Source: Roseomonas sp. AR75
Lineage (GTDB): Bacteria; Pseudomonadota; Alphaproteobacteria; Acetobacterales; Acetobacteraceae
Length of the DNA: 64,000 nt
Direction of reading: 5' to 3'
Assembly: GCF_005222815.1 (NCBI RefSeq)
Contig: NZ_STGB01000004.1
Location: forward strand, 372,001-436,000
This document shows positions 1-8,115 of the stretch, in pieces. The notes under the pieces are model-generated. The model saw only the letters and a program-made list of their open reading frames with translations. It ran no database searches and was not told the origin of the DNA. Numbering within the stretch: the first letter of the stretch is position 1; each line of letters starts with the position of its first letter. The translations under genes and the position numbers were made by a program.

Positions 1-1
1 G

Positions 2-829
2 ATGGGCGGGCTGCTGCTCACCGCAGGCGTCGACGTGCAGCGCGATCGCCTGGAGGCCAGCCTCTGGGCGTGGGGGCAGGACCGGCAGTCATGGCTGATC
101 GAACACCGCGTGCTGGCGGGGAACCCGTTCGAGGGGGCGGTGTGGGAGGAGTTGCGGCTGCTGCTGGGCGAGACCTGGCGGCATGCCAGCGGGCACCGGC
201 TGCCGGTGGCCATGGCGGCGATCGACAGCGGCGACGGCATGACCACAGCGGAGGTGTATTCGTTCGTGCGTCGGGCCGGTGCCGGCCGCGCCATCGCAGT
301 GAAGGGCCAGGACGGGCTGCGCGCGGCGGTCGGCCAGCCGGCGGCGACGGAAGTGCGGCGCAACGGCCGGAAGCTCGGCGGGCTGAAGGTCTGGCCGGTG
401 GGCTCGTCCTTCCTGAAGGGCGAGACCTATGGCTGGCTAAAGCTGGAGCGGCCGACGGAGGAGAGCGGTGATCCGTTCCCGCCCGGCTACGTGCACCTGC
501 CGCTCCACGCCGCTGGCGAGGAGTTCTGCCGGCAGATCACGGCGGAGCAGCTCGTGGCGCGTGCCAGCCGCAACGGCTTCCGCCGGCTGGAGTGGGTGAA
601 GACGCGCGAGAGTAACGAGGCGCTCGACTGCCGGGTCTATGCCCGCGCGGCGGCAGCGGCGCTTGGGATGGATGGCTGGGGCGACGGCCGCTGGGCGCGG
701 ATGGCAGATGCCCTGTCGCTGCCTGCGGCCGACCTTCCCGCCGCCGGGAATGCCGCGCCACAGCCAAGCGCGCCTGACACCCATCGCCCGCGCGGCTGGC
801 TGGCGCCGCGCTCGGGCTGGCTCCGCTGA
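2..829 (+). CDS. Phage terminase large subunit, C-terminal part
   Basis: This is the DNA-packaging motor subunit that cuts concatemeric phage DNA and translocates it into the prohead. Only the nuclease half is present, because the gene is cut by the left edge; the ATG at position 2 is an internal Met. An acidic motif GVDVQRDRLEA at the start and AAIDSGDG around residues 74-81 fit the RNase H-like nuclease fold of the GpA family. The tail is Ala/Pro-rich. The next gene, a gpW-like protein, begins 15 bases later after a strong GGAGGAGG ribosome site, the usual order in lambda-type head clusters. The ATPase half must lie upstream of the window. Confidence 0.85.
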   Translation: MGGLLLTAGVDVQRDRLEASLWAWGQDRQSWLIEHRVLAGNPFEGAVWEELRLLLGETWRHASGHRLPVAMAAIDSGDGMTTAEVYSFVRRAGAGRAIAVKGQDGLRAAVGQPAATEVRRNGRKLGGLKVWPVGSSFLKGETYGWLKLERPTEESGDPFPPGYVHLPLHAAGEEFCRQITAEQLVARASRNGFRRLEWVKTRESNEALDCRVYARAAAAALGMDGWGDGRWARMADALSLPAADLPAAGNAAPQPSAPDTHRPRGWLAPRSGWLR

Positions 830-844
830 AGGAGGAGGACGCGC

Positions 845-1081
845 ATGGATCCGACCGTCCTCGCCTGGGCGCTGGCGCAGCCCGCCGGCAGCCGCGCGGC
901 GGCGCTCGCGGCGGCGTACACGGGCGGCACCACGCGCGTGACCTTCGACGGCCGCACGGTGGAGTACCGCAGCCTGGATGAGCTCGGCCGAGCGCTGGCG
1001 GTGCTGCGCGGAGCGGAGAGCACGGCAGCCCGCCGGCCCTCCGTCACGCTGGCCAGCTTCTCCCGTGAGGGAACCAGGTGA
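845..1081 (+). CDS. gpW-like head-tail joining protein
   Basis: A 78-residue protein between terminase and portal. Small gpW-family proteins sit at this place and help close the filled head and dock the tail. The segment TRVTFDGRTVEYRSLDEL, near residues 30-47, has the beta-hairpin followed by a helix typical of gpW-like proteins. The start ATG has GGAGGAGG eight bases upstream. The stop overlaps the portal start (GTGATG). Assignment rests on size, position and this segment. Confidence 0.7.
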   Translation: MDPTVLAWALAQPAGSRAAALAAAYTGGTTRVTFDGRTVEYRSLDELGRALAVLRGAESTAARRPSVTLASFSREGTR

Positions 1082-2565
1082 TGGGCCGCCTTCGCGCTGC
1101 CTGGCTCGCCTTTCGTGGCTACGCGGCTGCGCAGGACAGCCGCGCCTCGAGCTGGGCAGCGTCCGGCGGCAGCGCGACGGCGGAGGTCGGGATGGCCGCG
1201 CCGACGGTTGGGCGCCGTGCGCGCGATGCCGTCCGCAACGATCCGTATGCCAGCCGCATCGTCGATCTCTGGACGGGGAACGCCGTCGGCGCCGGCATCA
1301 CCACGCGCTGGCCGGACGACGCGCACAGCGGCGCCTGGCAACGCTGGGCGGAAAGCACCGGCTGCGATGCGGAGGGGCGGCTGGATCTCTACGGTCTGCA
1401 GGCGCTGGCGATGCGCGCCGTCGTGGAGAGCGGGGAATGCTTCATCCGATTCCTTATGACGGAGCCGTCGCCGACGAACCCGATCGGCCTGCGGCTGCAG
1501 GTGCTGGAGGCGGATCACCTCGACACCGCCCGCAACGGCATGCTGGCGGGTGCCGCCACCATCCAGGGCATCGCGCTGGGAGAGGCCGGCGAGCCGATCG
1601 GCTACTGGCTGCATCGCGTGCATCCCGGCGCGGCCTGGATCCTGCCGGGCGCCACCTGGCTCGGCAGTGAACGGATCGCAGCAACAGACGTGCTGCACGT
1701 CTATCGCAAGCGCCGGCCCGGCCAGCTGCGCGACGTCTCCTGGCTGGCGCCGGTGCTGCTGCGCCTGCGCGATCTCGGCGACTACGAGGCCGCCCTGCTG
1801 ATGAAGGCGAAGATCGAGGCGTGCTTGGCGGCGGTCGTTACCGAAGAGGGCGACGAGGCGCTGACCGGGGCCGCTGCCGGCCTGCTCCGCGACGCGCAGG
1901 GCCGCACCGTCGAGAGCTTCGAGCCGGGCATGATCCTCTACCGGCGCGGCATGGGCTCCGTGGAAGTGGTGAACCCCTCCGGTGGTGGATCGCACGCCGC
2001 CTTTGCACGGCGCGCGCTGGAAGCCGCCGCGGTCGGTGCGGGCCTCACCTACGACCAGGTGTCGGGCGACCTGACGCAGGCGAACTACTCCAGCCTGCGC
2101 GCCGGCAAGATCGAGTTCCGCCGCCTCTGCGAGCAGGTCCAGTACGGCATGCTCATCCCGATGCTGGTGCGGCCCATCGCGGACCGCTTCCATGCGCAGG
2201 GCGCGCTGCTCGGGCTGTGGAGTGCGGAGATGCCGGACGGCGTCAGCCACGTGCCACCGGCGCACGAAATGATCGACCCGCTGAAGGACACCACCGCGCT
2301 GATCGCCCAGGTGCGCGCCGGCTTCGTGCCGCAGCCCGAGGCGGCCGGCGCCTTCGGCTACGACTTTCGCGCCGCGGTGGAGATGATCCGCGAGGCCAAT
2401 GCGCTGCTCGACGAGGCCGGCATCTCGCTCGACACCGATCCGCGTCGCGTGGCGAAGTCCGGCAGCGCGCAGGACGCCGCGCAGATTGCCGCGGTGGAGA
2501 TCGCGGCGACGGGTGCCGCGGCGCCAGCGCGGTCCACAGCCGAAGCCTCGCCCGCTCCGGGCTGA
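1078..2565 (+). CDS. Phage portal protein, lambda gpB family
   Basis: A 495-residue portal subunit; twelve copies form the ring at one head vertex through which DNA enters and leaves. The sequence begins with an Arg-rich segment, then RARDAVRNDPYASRIVDLW (about residues 46-64), typical of lambda-type portals. Further conserved blocks are GECFIRF, LQVLEADHLD and DQVSGDLTQANYSSLRAGK near residues 331-349. Its length matches the family. The GTG start overlaps the end of the gpW-like gene by four bases (GTGA), suggesting translational coupling. The C-terminus is Ala-rich and probably flexible. Confidence 0.93.
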   Translation: MMGRLRAAWLAFRGYAAAQDSRASSWAASGGSATAEVGMAAPTVGRRARDAVRNDPYASRIVDLWTGNAVGAGITTRWPDDAHSGAWQRWAESTGCDAEGRLDLYGLQALAMRAVVESGECFIRFLMTEPSPTNPIGLRLQVLEADHLDTARNGMLAGAATIQGIALGEAGEPIGYWLHRVHPGAAWILPGATWLGSERIAATDVLHVYRKRRPGQLRDVSWLAPVLLRLRDLGDYEAALLMKAKIEACLAAVVTEEGDEALTGAAAGLLRDAQGRTVESFEPGMILYRRGMGSVEVVNPSGGGSHAAFARRALEAAAVGAGLTYDQVSGDLTQANYSSLRAGKIEFRRLCEQVQYGMLIPMLVRPIADRFHAQGALLGLWSAEMPDGVSHVPPAHEMIDPLKDTTALIAQVRAGFVPQPEAAGAFGYDFRAAVEMIREANALLDEAGISLDTDPRRVAKSGSAQDAAQIAAVEIAATGAAAPARSTAEASPAPG

Positions 2566-2614
2566 GGGAATCCTATCCACAGATCATCCCGGCTCTTTCC
2601 CCAGGGATATCCAC

Positions 2615-4690
2615 ATGACCGAACCGATCGAACCGGGCGGCAGAGATACCGCGCCGGAGCCTGCCGCTGTGCCGGATCGAATGCCCACTGGTGGGCAGTC
2701 GATCGTGGCACATCGCGCGATCACTGCGCCGGCCACCGTCGATCGCGCCGCCCGCACCGTCGAGGTGGTGTGGTCCACGGGCGCGCGCGCCCGAAACTTC
2801 GTGCCCGCCCTCGGTCTCATCACCGAGGAGCTGGAGATGTCGCCCAACGCGGTGCGCATGGATGCGCTGCGCTCCGGCAACGCGCCGGTGCTGAACACCC
2901 ATCGCAGCGTCGACGCCCGCGACGTGCTCGGCCGCGTCATCGCAGCGCGGCTCGATCGCGGCCGCGGCTACGCCACGCTGCAGTTCTCCGCGGCCACGGA
3001 CGTCGAGCCGGTCTGGCAGCGCATCGCCGACGGCACGCTGCGCGCAGTGAGCGTCGGCTATCGTGTGCACCGCTACGAGCCGCAGCCCGATGCCGCCACC
3101 GGCACCACGATCCACCGCGCCGTGGATTGGGAGCCCTTCGAGATCTCCGTCGTGCCGATCCCGATCGATCGCGACGCCGCCGTTCGCGCGCAGGGGGACC
3201 AGGGCACCCCCATGCCCGCCATCGAACCCGCCCTGCCAGAGGAACCCAGCATGCCCGAGACGACGCCGGGGACCCCGGCCGCCGATCCGGCGCCGTCGGC
3301 GCCGCCCGCCACCCAGCCCCAGGAGACCACCGTGACCACCACGCCCGAGCCCACGCCCGCCGCTTCGGCGTCCCCGCCGCCCGATCCCGCCGTCGAGGCC
3401 ACCCGCGCCGAGCGCGGCCGCATCGCCGGCATCGACACCGCCGTCGAGGCCGCCCGCGCCCTCCTGCCGGCCGACAGGGTGGCCGCCCTGCGCGCCGAGG
3501 CAGTCGAGCGCGGCTGGTCCCCCGACGACACCCGCCGCGCCCTGTTCGACGCCCTGGTCCGCCACGCGCCCCGCCCCTCCGTGCCCGCCAACCCGGCGGC
3601 CCATGGTGGCCCGCCTCGCGCGGAGATCCTCGACGCCATGGCAGAGGCGATCGCCGCCCGCGCCATGCCGGGCTACCAGCCCGCCGGCGCCGGCCGCCAC
3701 GCCGAGTTCATGGGCTGGCGCCCCTCCGACATGGTCCGCGAGCTGCTCAGCCTGCACGGCGAGACCCAGGTGCCGCGCGATCCGGTCCGCCTCGCCGAGC
3801 GCGCCTTCCACACGACCAGCGACTTCCCGGCGCTGCTCTCCGCCGCCGCCAACAAGATGCTGCTCGCCGCCTATGCGCCGGCCGCGCCCACCTACCGCCA
3901 GATCTTCCTCCGCCGCGATTTTCGGGACTTCAAGCCGCACCGGCACCTGCGCATCGGCGACTTCCCCGTCCTGCAGCCGCTGGCCGAGAACGGCGAGATC
4001 CAGGCCGGCACCATGTCCGAGAGCCAGGAGATCGTGCTCCTGCAGACCTTCGCCCGCCGCATCCGCGTCACGCGGCAGATGCTGGTCAACGACGACCTCG
4101 GCGCCTTCACCGACTTCGCCGCCATGATCGGCCGCCGCGTCGCCGACTTCGAGAACGCGACGGCCTACGCCCTGATCAACCTGGCCAACGGCGACGGTCC
4201 GACGCTCACCACGGGCAACGCACCAGTGTTTGCGACGGCGGCGGCGCGGGCGAACAAGGCCGCGGCCGGCACGGCGTTGGACGAGGCGAACATCGCCAAG
4301 GGCCGCGAGGCCATCATGAAGCAGCGCACGCTCGACGGCCTCCCCATCTCGCTCGGCCGCAGTATGCGTGTGCTGGTCGGCCCGGCGCTCGAGCTCTCCG
4401 CGCTGAAGCTCACCGCGGCGATCACGCCGGGGACGTCCGGTGCGGTGAACCCCTATGTTGGGTTGCTGCAGCCGGTGGTGGAGCCACTGATCTCGGCGAA
4501 CCGCTGGTATCTCTTCGCCGAGCCGCCGACCACGCCGGTCTACGTCTATGGCTACCTGAACGGCGTCGAGGGGCCGCAGGTCACCACCGGCCCGGTCTCC
4601 GGTGTCGATGGCATCGAGGTCAGCGTGATCTTCGACTTCGGCGTCGGCGCCATCGACTGGCGCGGCGCCTGGTTCAACCCGGGCACCTGA
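2615..4690 (+). CDS. Prohead protease-major capsid fusion protein
   Basis: One 691-residue polyprotein. Residues about 30-200 are a prohead maturation protease of the HK97/S78 type, with His96 in LNTHRS and Ser146 in RAVSVGYRV as the likely catalytic pair. A Pro/Ala/Thr-rich linker (about 200-260) and a helical scaffold-like stretch follow. From about residue 360 comes the major capsid domain (HTTSDFPALLS, RRIRVTRQMLVNDD, GRRVADFENA). Fusions of this kind are known in tailed phages; the protease presumably cuts itself off during assembly. The reading frame stays open further upstream to 2399, but that overlaps the portal gene, and the ATG at 2615 is the first plausible start. A strong hairpin follows the stop. 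Confidence 0.9.
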   Translation: MTEPIEPGGRDTAPEPAAVPDRMPTGGQSIVAHRAITAPATVDRAARTVEVVWSTGARARNFVPALGLITEELEMSPNAVRMDALRSGNAPVLNTHRSVDARDVLGRVIAARLDRGRGYATLQFSAATDVEPVWQRIADGTLRAVSVGYRVHRYEPQPDAATGTTIHRAVDWEPFEISVVPIPIDRDAAVRAQGDQGTPMPAIEPALPEEPSMPETTPGTPAADPAPSAPPATQPQETTVTTTPEPTPAASASPPPDPAVEATRAERGRIAGIDTAVEAARALLPADRVAALRAEAVERGWSPDDTRRALFDALVRHAPRPSVPANPAAHGGPPRAEILDAMAEAIAARAMPGYQPAGAGRHAEFMGWRPSDMVRELLSLHGETQVPRDPVRLAERAFHTTSDFPALLSAAANKMLLAAYAPAAPTYRQIFLRRDFRDFKPHRHLRIGDFPVLQPLAENGEIQAGTMSESQEIVLLQTFARRIRVTRQMLVNDDLGAFTDFAAMIGRRVADFENATAYALINLANGDGPTLTTGNAPVFATAAARANKAAAGTALDEANIAKGREAIMKQRTLDGLPISLGRSMRVLVGPALELSALKLTAAITPGTSGAVNPYVGLLQPVVEPLISANRWYLFAEPPTTPVYVYGYLNGVEGPQVTTGPVSGVDGIEVSVIFDFGVGAIDWRGAWFNPGT

Positions 4691-4717
4691 TCGCTCGACC
4701 ATCCCTCATGAACCGAT

Positions 4718-4747
4718 GCAGAGGCCGCCCTCCGGGGCGGCTTCTGC
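4718..4747 (+). terminator. Intrinsic terminator or attenuator after capsid gene
   Basis: A 13-bp stem with one G-T pair and a TCCG tetraloop pairs 4718-4730 with 4735-4747, followed by GTTTCTGG. It lies between the capsid gene and the next structural gene in the same operon. It may lower transcription of downstream tail genes relative to capsid; the U-tract is short, so termination may be partial. Confidence 0.65.
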
Positions 4748-4768
4748 GTTTCTGGAGACCCGAAAACC

Positions 4769-5119
4769 ATGCGCAACATGATCCGCCCCGAGGCCCGGTC
4801 CATCCCGATGGCGGTGCCCTATGCCGGGGGCATCCTCTCCGGCCAGGGCATGCTGGTCGGTGCTTTCTTCGGCGTCGCCGCCTCCGACGCGGCGCAGAAC
4901 GCCACGGTCGAGTGCGAGACCCGCGGCGAGTTCGAGCTCGCCAAGGACCCGACCCAGGCGATGACCGCCGGCGCGCGGGTGTTCTGGGACAACACCAATC
5001 GCCGCCTCACCACGACAGCGACCAGCAACTTCCAGGTCGGCATCGTCACCGAGGCCGCGCTCGCCGCCGACACCACCGTGCACATCATGCTCGCCCGCGT
5101 GCCGGTCGCCGGCGCGTGA
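4769..5119 (+). CDS. DUF2190 family capsid-associated protein
   Basis: A 116-residue protein just after the capsid gene, where decoration or cement proteins are usually found. SIPMAVPYAGGILSGQ followed by a Val/Ala-rich beta region (VGAFFGVA) and TAGARVFWDNTNRRLT match DUF2190, a beta-rich family of probable head-decoration proteins. The stop TGA overlaps the GTG of the next gene, so the two are probably translationally coupled. The family is recognised from the overall pattern, not from catalytic residues. Confidence 0.75.
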   Translation: MRNMIRPEARSIPMAVPYAGGILSGQGMLVGAFFGVAASDAAQNATVECETRGEFELAKDPTQAMTAGARVFWDNTNRRLTTTATSNFQVGIVTEAALAADTTVHIMLARVPVAGA

Positions 5120-5421
5120 ACGCGTTCGACGCCGCGCTGGCGGTGCTGGCTGCCGATCCGAACCTCGGCACCGACGCCACCTGGCAGCGCGGCGGCGGTC
5201 CGGTGATCACGCTGCGGGTGCTGCGCTCGTCGCCGGACCAGCTGCGCGACGCCTTCGGCACAACACTCGTTCAGGCCACCGACGTGCTGACCGTGCCGAT
5301 CACGGCTCTGCCCGACATCGCCGCCGGCGACGTGTTCGTCCTCGGCGCCGAAACCCTCACCGTCCAGCACGCCGAGAGCGACGCCGCAGGCGTGGCTTGG
5401 CGCGTCCTCTGCCAGCGATAG
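5116..5421 (+). CDS. Probable head-tail connector protein
   Basis: A 101-residue protein beginning with GTG at 5116, which overlaps the preceding stop (GTGA). The frame is open far upstream, but only this start fits between the flanking structural genes. It has a predicted mixed alpha/beta composition with VLRSSPDQLRDAFG and GDVFVLGAETLTVQHAE. Position between capsid decoration and tail genes suggests a head-completion or head-tail joining role, as in lambda gpFII-type proteins. No diagnostic motif was recognised, so the function is inferred from synteny. Confidence 0.6.
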   Translation: MNAFDAALAVLAADPNLGTDATWQRGGGPVITLRVLRSSPDQLRDAFGTTLVQATDVLTVPITALPDIAAGDVFVLGAETLTVQHAESDAAGVAWRVLCQR

Positions 5422-5430
5422 GAGGCTTCC

Positions 5431-5751
5431 ATGCCGCCAAGCAACCTTGGCCACTGGAGCATGCTGCTCGACCTCGCGGTTGGCGCCGCGGCCGGCCTCG
5501 CCGGCGGCTTCGTCCGCTGGAACAACCCGGAGCGGCGCCGCCTCGGCTGGTGCCTGGTCTGGGAGGTGCCCTCCGCCGCGCTGGTGGGCAGCGCGGGCTA
5601 TGCGCTCGGTGGCCTGCTCGAGTTCAACGAATACGGCCGGTTCCTCTTTGCCTTCGTGTTCGGCTACCTCGGCCAGGCCGCGCTGAACGACCTCGCTGTC
5701 GCCCTGCTGCGCTATCGCGCCAGCCTGCCGCCGCGGGATCCGCCGGCGTGA
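5431..5751 (+). CDS. Holin-like small membrane protein
   Basis: A 106-residue protein with two or three hydrophobic segments: about residues 9-24 (MLLDLAVGAAAGLAGG), 44-60 (VPSAALVGSAGYALGGL) and 68-90. Small multi-pass proteins of this type in phage late operons often serve as holins that permeabilise the inner membrane at lysis. No endolysin lies beside it, so the role is uncertain; it could instead be a virion-associated membrane protein. The stop overlaps the GTG start of the next gene. GGAGG lies ten bases upstream of the ATG. Confidence 0.55.
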   Translation: MPPSNLGHWSMLLDLAVGAAAGLAGGFVRWNNPERRRLGWCLVWEVPSAALVGSAGYALGGLLEFNEYGRFLFAFVFGYLGQAALNDLAVALLRYRASLPPRDPPA

Positions 5752-6482
5752 GGCTGCGCGCCGCGGTCGGCGACCTGCGGCAGGTGCTGGCTGCGGAGGT
5801 GCGTGCCGGCGAGCGCGCCGCCATGTCGGCGATCCGGGCGGAAACCGATCAGGTGAAGGGTGAGCTGCGCAAGCAGGTCACGGCTTCGCTCGGCGGCAAT
5901 ACGCGCGGCATCGCCAATGCCTGGCGGTCACAGATCTTCCCCCGCACCGGCCAGTCGCTGCGGCCGGGCGGGCTGGTCTGGACGAAGGTGCCGGCCATCA
6001 TCGACGCCTTCGAGCGCGGGGCTGTCATTCGCGCCAAGGGTGGCCGCAAATTCCTAGCTATCCCGACCGGCTTCAATGCGGCCAGGGGACGCCGGGGACG
6101 CGGCGAGAAGGGCATGCGCGTCACGCCGGCGCAGATGGTCGCGTCGGGCCAGGCCTTCCTCCGACCGTTCAAGTCCGGCCGCGGCTTCGTCTGGTGCCTG
6201 CCGCTCTACGAGGCGCAGGGGATCGGTCGGGGACGCCGCCGCGGGCGACGCACGCAGCTGATCGCCGGCGGCGTGGCCGAGATCGGCACGGGCAACCGCA
6301 AGGGCCGCGAAGCCTGGGCCCGCAGCATGCTGGAGCGCGGCATGGTGCCGATGTTCCTGCTGCTGCCGCAGGTGACACTCACGAAGCGGCTCGACGTCGA
6401 GGGCGCCGCCGAACGCGGCCTGCGCCGTCTGCCTGGCCGGCTCGTCGCCGCCTGGGAACGCGAGAGCGGGAGGATAGCATGA
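5748..6482 (+). CDS. DUF6441 family phage protein
   Basis: A 244-residue basic protein starting at GTG 5748, overlapping the preceding stop (GTGA). The N-terminal helix (AAVGDLRQVLAAEVRAGERA) and the central block SQIFPRTGQSLRPGG followed by VIRAKGGRKFLAIPT fit DUF6441, found in tail/connector clusters of alphaproteobacterial prophages. Its placement before the tail terminator suggests a minor tail or neck component. The stop overlaps the ATG of the next small gene. The family call is from memory of its pattern and would need a profile search to confirm. Confidence 0.6.
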   Translation: MRLRAAVGDLRQVLAAEVRAGERAAMSAIRAETDQVKGELRKQVTASLGGNTRGIANAWRSQIFPRTGQSLRPGGLVWTKVPAIIDAFERGAVIRAKGGRKFLAIPTGFNAARGRRGRGEKGMRVTPAQMVASGQAFLRPFKSGRGFVWCLPLYEAQGIGRGRRRGRRTQLIAGGVAEIGTGNRKGREAWARSMLERGMVPMFLLLPQVTLTKRLDVEGAAERGLRRLPGRLVAAWERESGRIA

Positions 6483-6607
6483 GCCAGCGTGCCAGCCTTG
6501 CGCTCCTGGCGGCGCTGTCCGTCCTCGGCTGGATCGGCGTGGCATTCGGCCTGGCGCTCACCTGGGTCGCCGGGCGCTTCTTCGCGACGCTGCTGGGCTG
6601 GGCATGA
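6479..6607 (+). CDS. Small single-pass membrane protein
   Basis: A 42-residue reading frame between two coupled genes. It starts at ATG 6479 (ATGA overlap with the preceding stop) and ends in TGA overlapping the next ATG (6604). It holds one long hydrophobic segment, about residues 7-39, interrupted by Trp and Arg. The double stop-start overlap supports real translation. It could be a lysis accessory (spanin- or antiholin-like) but nothing specific was recognised. Confidence 0.5.
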   Translation: MSQRASLALLAALSVLGWIGVAFGLALTWVAGRFFATLLGWA

Positions 6608-7050
6608 GCAAGCGCGAAGCCGCCCTCGCGGCCCTCCACACGCGCCTGCAGGCCGCGTTTCCCGGCCGCAGCCCGGCTCCGGTCGTGCTGCGCGGCGAGA
6701 CAATCCCACAGCGCATCCCGCCGGGCGGGCTCGTGGTGCTGCGCGACGGCGACGCCGTGGAGGAGACGGCGATCCTCTCGCCGCTGTCCTGGTCCATAGA
6801 GCACCGCGCCGAGATCGAGGTCACCGTCACCGGCGCCACGCCCGCGACGCGCACCGCGCTGCTCGACGCGCTGCTCATCGCCATCGGCGACGCCATCACC
6901 GCCGACCGAACCCTCGGCGGCACCGTGGAGTGGGCGCAGCCCGGCGCGCCCGAGTTCCAGGACACCGAGTTCGAAGGCGCCGCTGCGGCGCGCTCCGCCC
7001 TTGTGCCCGTCACCCTCTGGTTCACCGTCGCCGGCTCCGCGCTGGCCTGA
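6604..7050 (+). CDS. Tail terminator / tail completion protein
   Basis: A 148-residue protein immediately before the tail tube gene. The pattern of an N-terminal helix (REAALAALHTRLQAAFPG), LSWSIEHRAEIEVTV in the middle, LLIAIGDAITADRTLGGTV and a closing strand VPVTLWFTVAG resembles the gpU/DUF3168-like fold of tail terminators, which cap the tube at the head-proximal end. Its position in the operon fits. Similar proteins are sometimes labelled acyl-CoA transferase in databases, which nothing in this sequence supports. Confidence 0.6.
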   Translation: MSKREAALAALHTRLQAAFPGRSPAPVVLRGETIPQRIPPGGLVVLRDGDAVEETAILSPLSWSIEHRAEIEVTVTGATPATRTALLDALLIAIGDAITADRTLGGTVEWAQPGAPEFQDTEFEGAAAARSALVPVTLWFTVAGSALA

Positions 7051-7076
7051 CCATCTGGCGGAAGGACACCCAAAAA

Positions 7077-8033
7077 ATGCCTCGTGCCATCGGCGCCAAT
7101 TGCCGCCTGCTGATGCTGCCGGAGGAGACCTACGGCACCGCGCCCAGTGACGACTTTCGGCGCATGCCCTTCCTCTCCTGCGACCTCGGCGCGGAGCAGC
7201 CGCTTCTTGATGCCGACGTGCTCGGCGTCGGCAATGGCCGCGATCCTGCCGCGCCCTTCCTCGACACGGTGACGGTGCAGGGGCAGGTCGTCGTGCCGGT
7301 GGACCTCATCAACATCGGCCACTGGCTGCGCTTGCTCCTCGGCCCGCCCATCACCACCGGCACCAGCCCGAACTTCATCCACACCTTCACGTCCGGTGCC
7401 ACGGCGCTGCCCTCGAACGCGATCGAGATCGGCTATCCCGACGTGCCGAGCTACGATCTCTGCACCGGCGTGCGTGCCGACACCATGGAGATCGACTTCT
7501 CGCCGAGCGGGCCGGCGACGGCGACGTTTGGGCTCATCGCGCAGGGATCTGCGCGCAGCGGCACCAGCGCGGGCGGGACGCCGGTCACCGCCAGCTACAC
7601 GCCCTTCAACAAGGCCCAGGGCTCAATCGCGCGCGGCGGCTGGCCACTGGCGCAGGTCACCGGGGCTCGGCTGAGCTACTCGAACAGCGTCGAGGCGGTG
7701 CGCACCATCCGCGCCGACCGCAAGATCGAAGGTGCCGATCCTGGTATCGCGCGCGCGACCGGCCAGATCACCGCGCGCTTCGCCGACACCATCCTGCTGA
7801 ACCAGGCGCTGAACAACGTCCAGGCGGCCTTCGCCTTCAGCTATGCGATCGACGAGGACCGTAGCCTCACCTTCACGGTCTACGAGGCCTACCTCGCGCT
7901 CGCCAAGACGCCGATTGAGGGGCCGGCGGGTGTGGAGGCGACCTTCGGGTTCCGCGCCGCGTTCAACACCACCGCGGGATCCATGATGACCGCAGTGCTG
8001 CAGAACCAGCAAGCCGAGACAGAATACGCGTGA
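7077..8033 (+). CDS. Phage tail tube protein
   Basis: A 318-residue major tail protein that polymerises to form the tube of a siphovirus-like tail. Characteristic parts are the N-terminal LMLPEETYGTAP, VTVQGQVVVPVDLINIGHWL near residues 63-82 and beta-rich repeats through GQITARFADTILLNQAL. Translation starts at ATG 7077 after GGAAGGA; the frame is open much further upstream but overlaps other genes. Normally a chaperone gene would follow directly; here 2.4 kb of reverse-strand cargo intervenes. Confidence 0.82.
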   Translation: MPRAIGANCRLLMLPEETYGTAPSDDFRRMPFLSCDLGAEQPLLDADVLGVGNGRDPAAPFLDTVTVQGQVVVPVDLINIGHWLRLLLGPPITTGTSPNFIHTFTSGATALPSNAIEIGYPDVPSYDLCTGVRADTMEIDFSPSGPATATFGLIAQGSARSGTSAGGTPVTASYTPFNKAQGSIARGGWPLAQVTGARLSYSNSVEAVRTIRADRKIEGADPGIARATGQITARFADTILLNQALNNVQAAFAFSYAIDEDRSLTFTVYEAYLALAKTPIEGPAGVEATFGFRAAFNTTAGSMMTAVLQNQQAETEYA

Positions 8034-8115
8034 CTATACCGCTTCGACTTAAAGAGTAGCCGCAGCGCCGCCGGATCAGGATCCGAACCAGCACTGCGTC
8101 TAACGCGCCGACCTC

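Noticed and set aside
637..4702. Long minus-strand frames opposite portal and capsid genes
   Set aside because: Shadow frames of GC-rich coding sequence with no recognisable protein.
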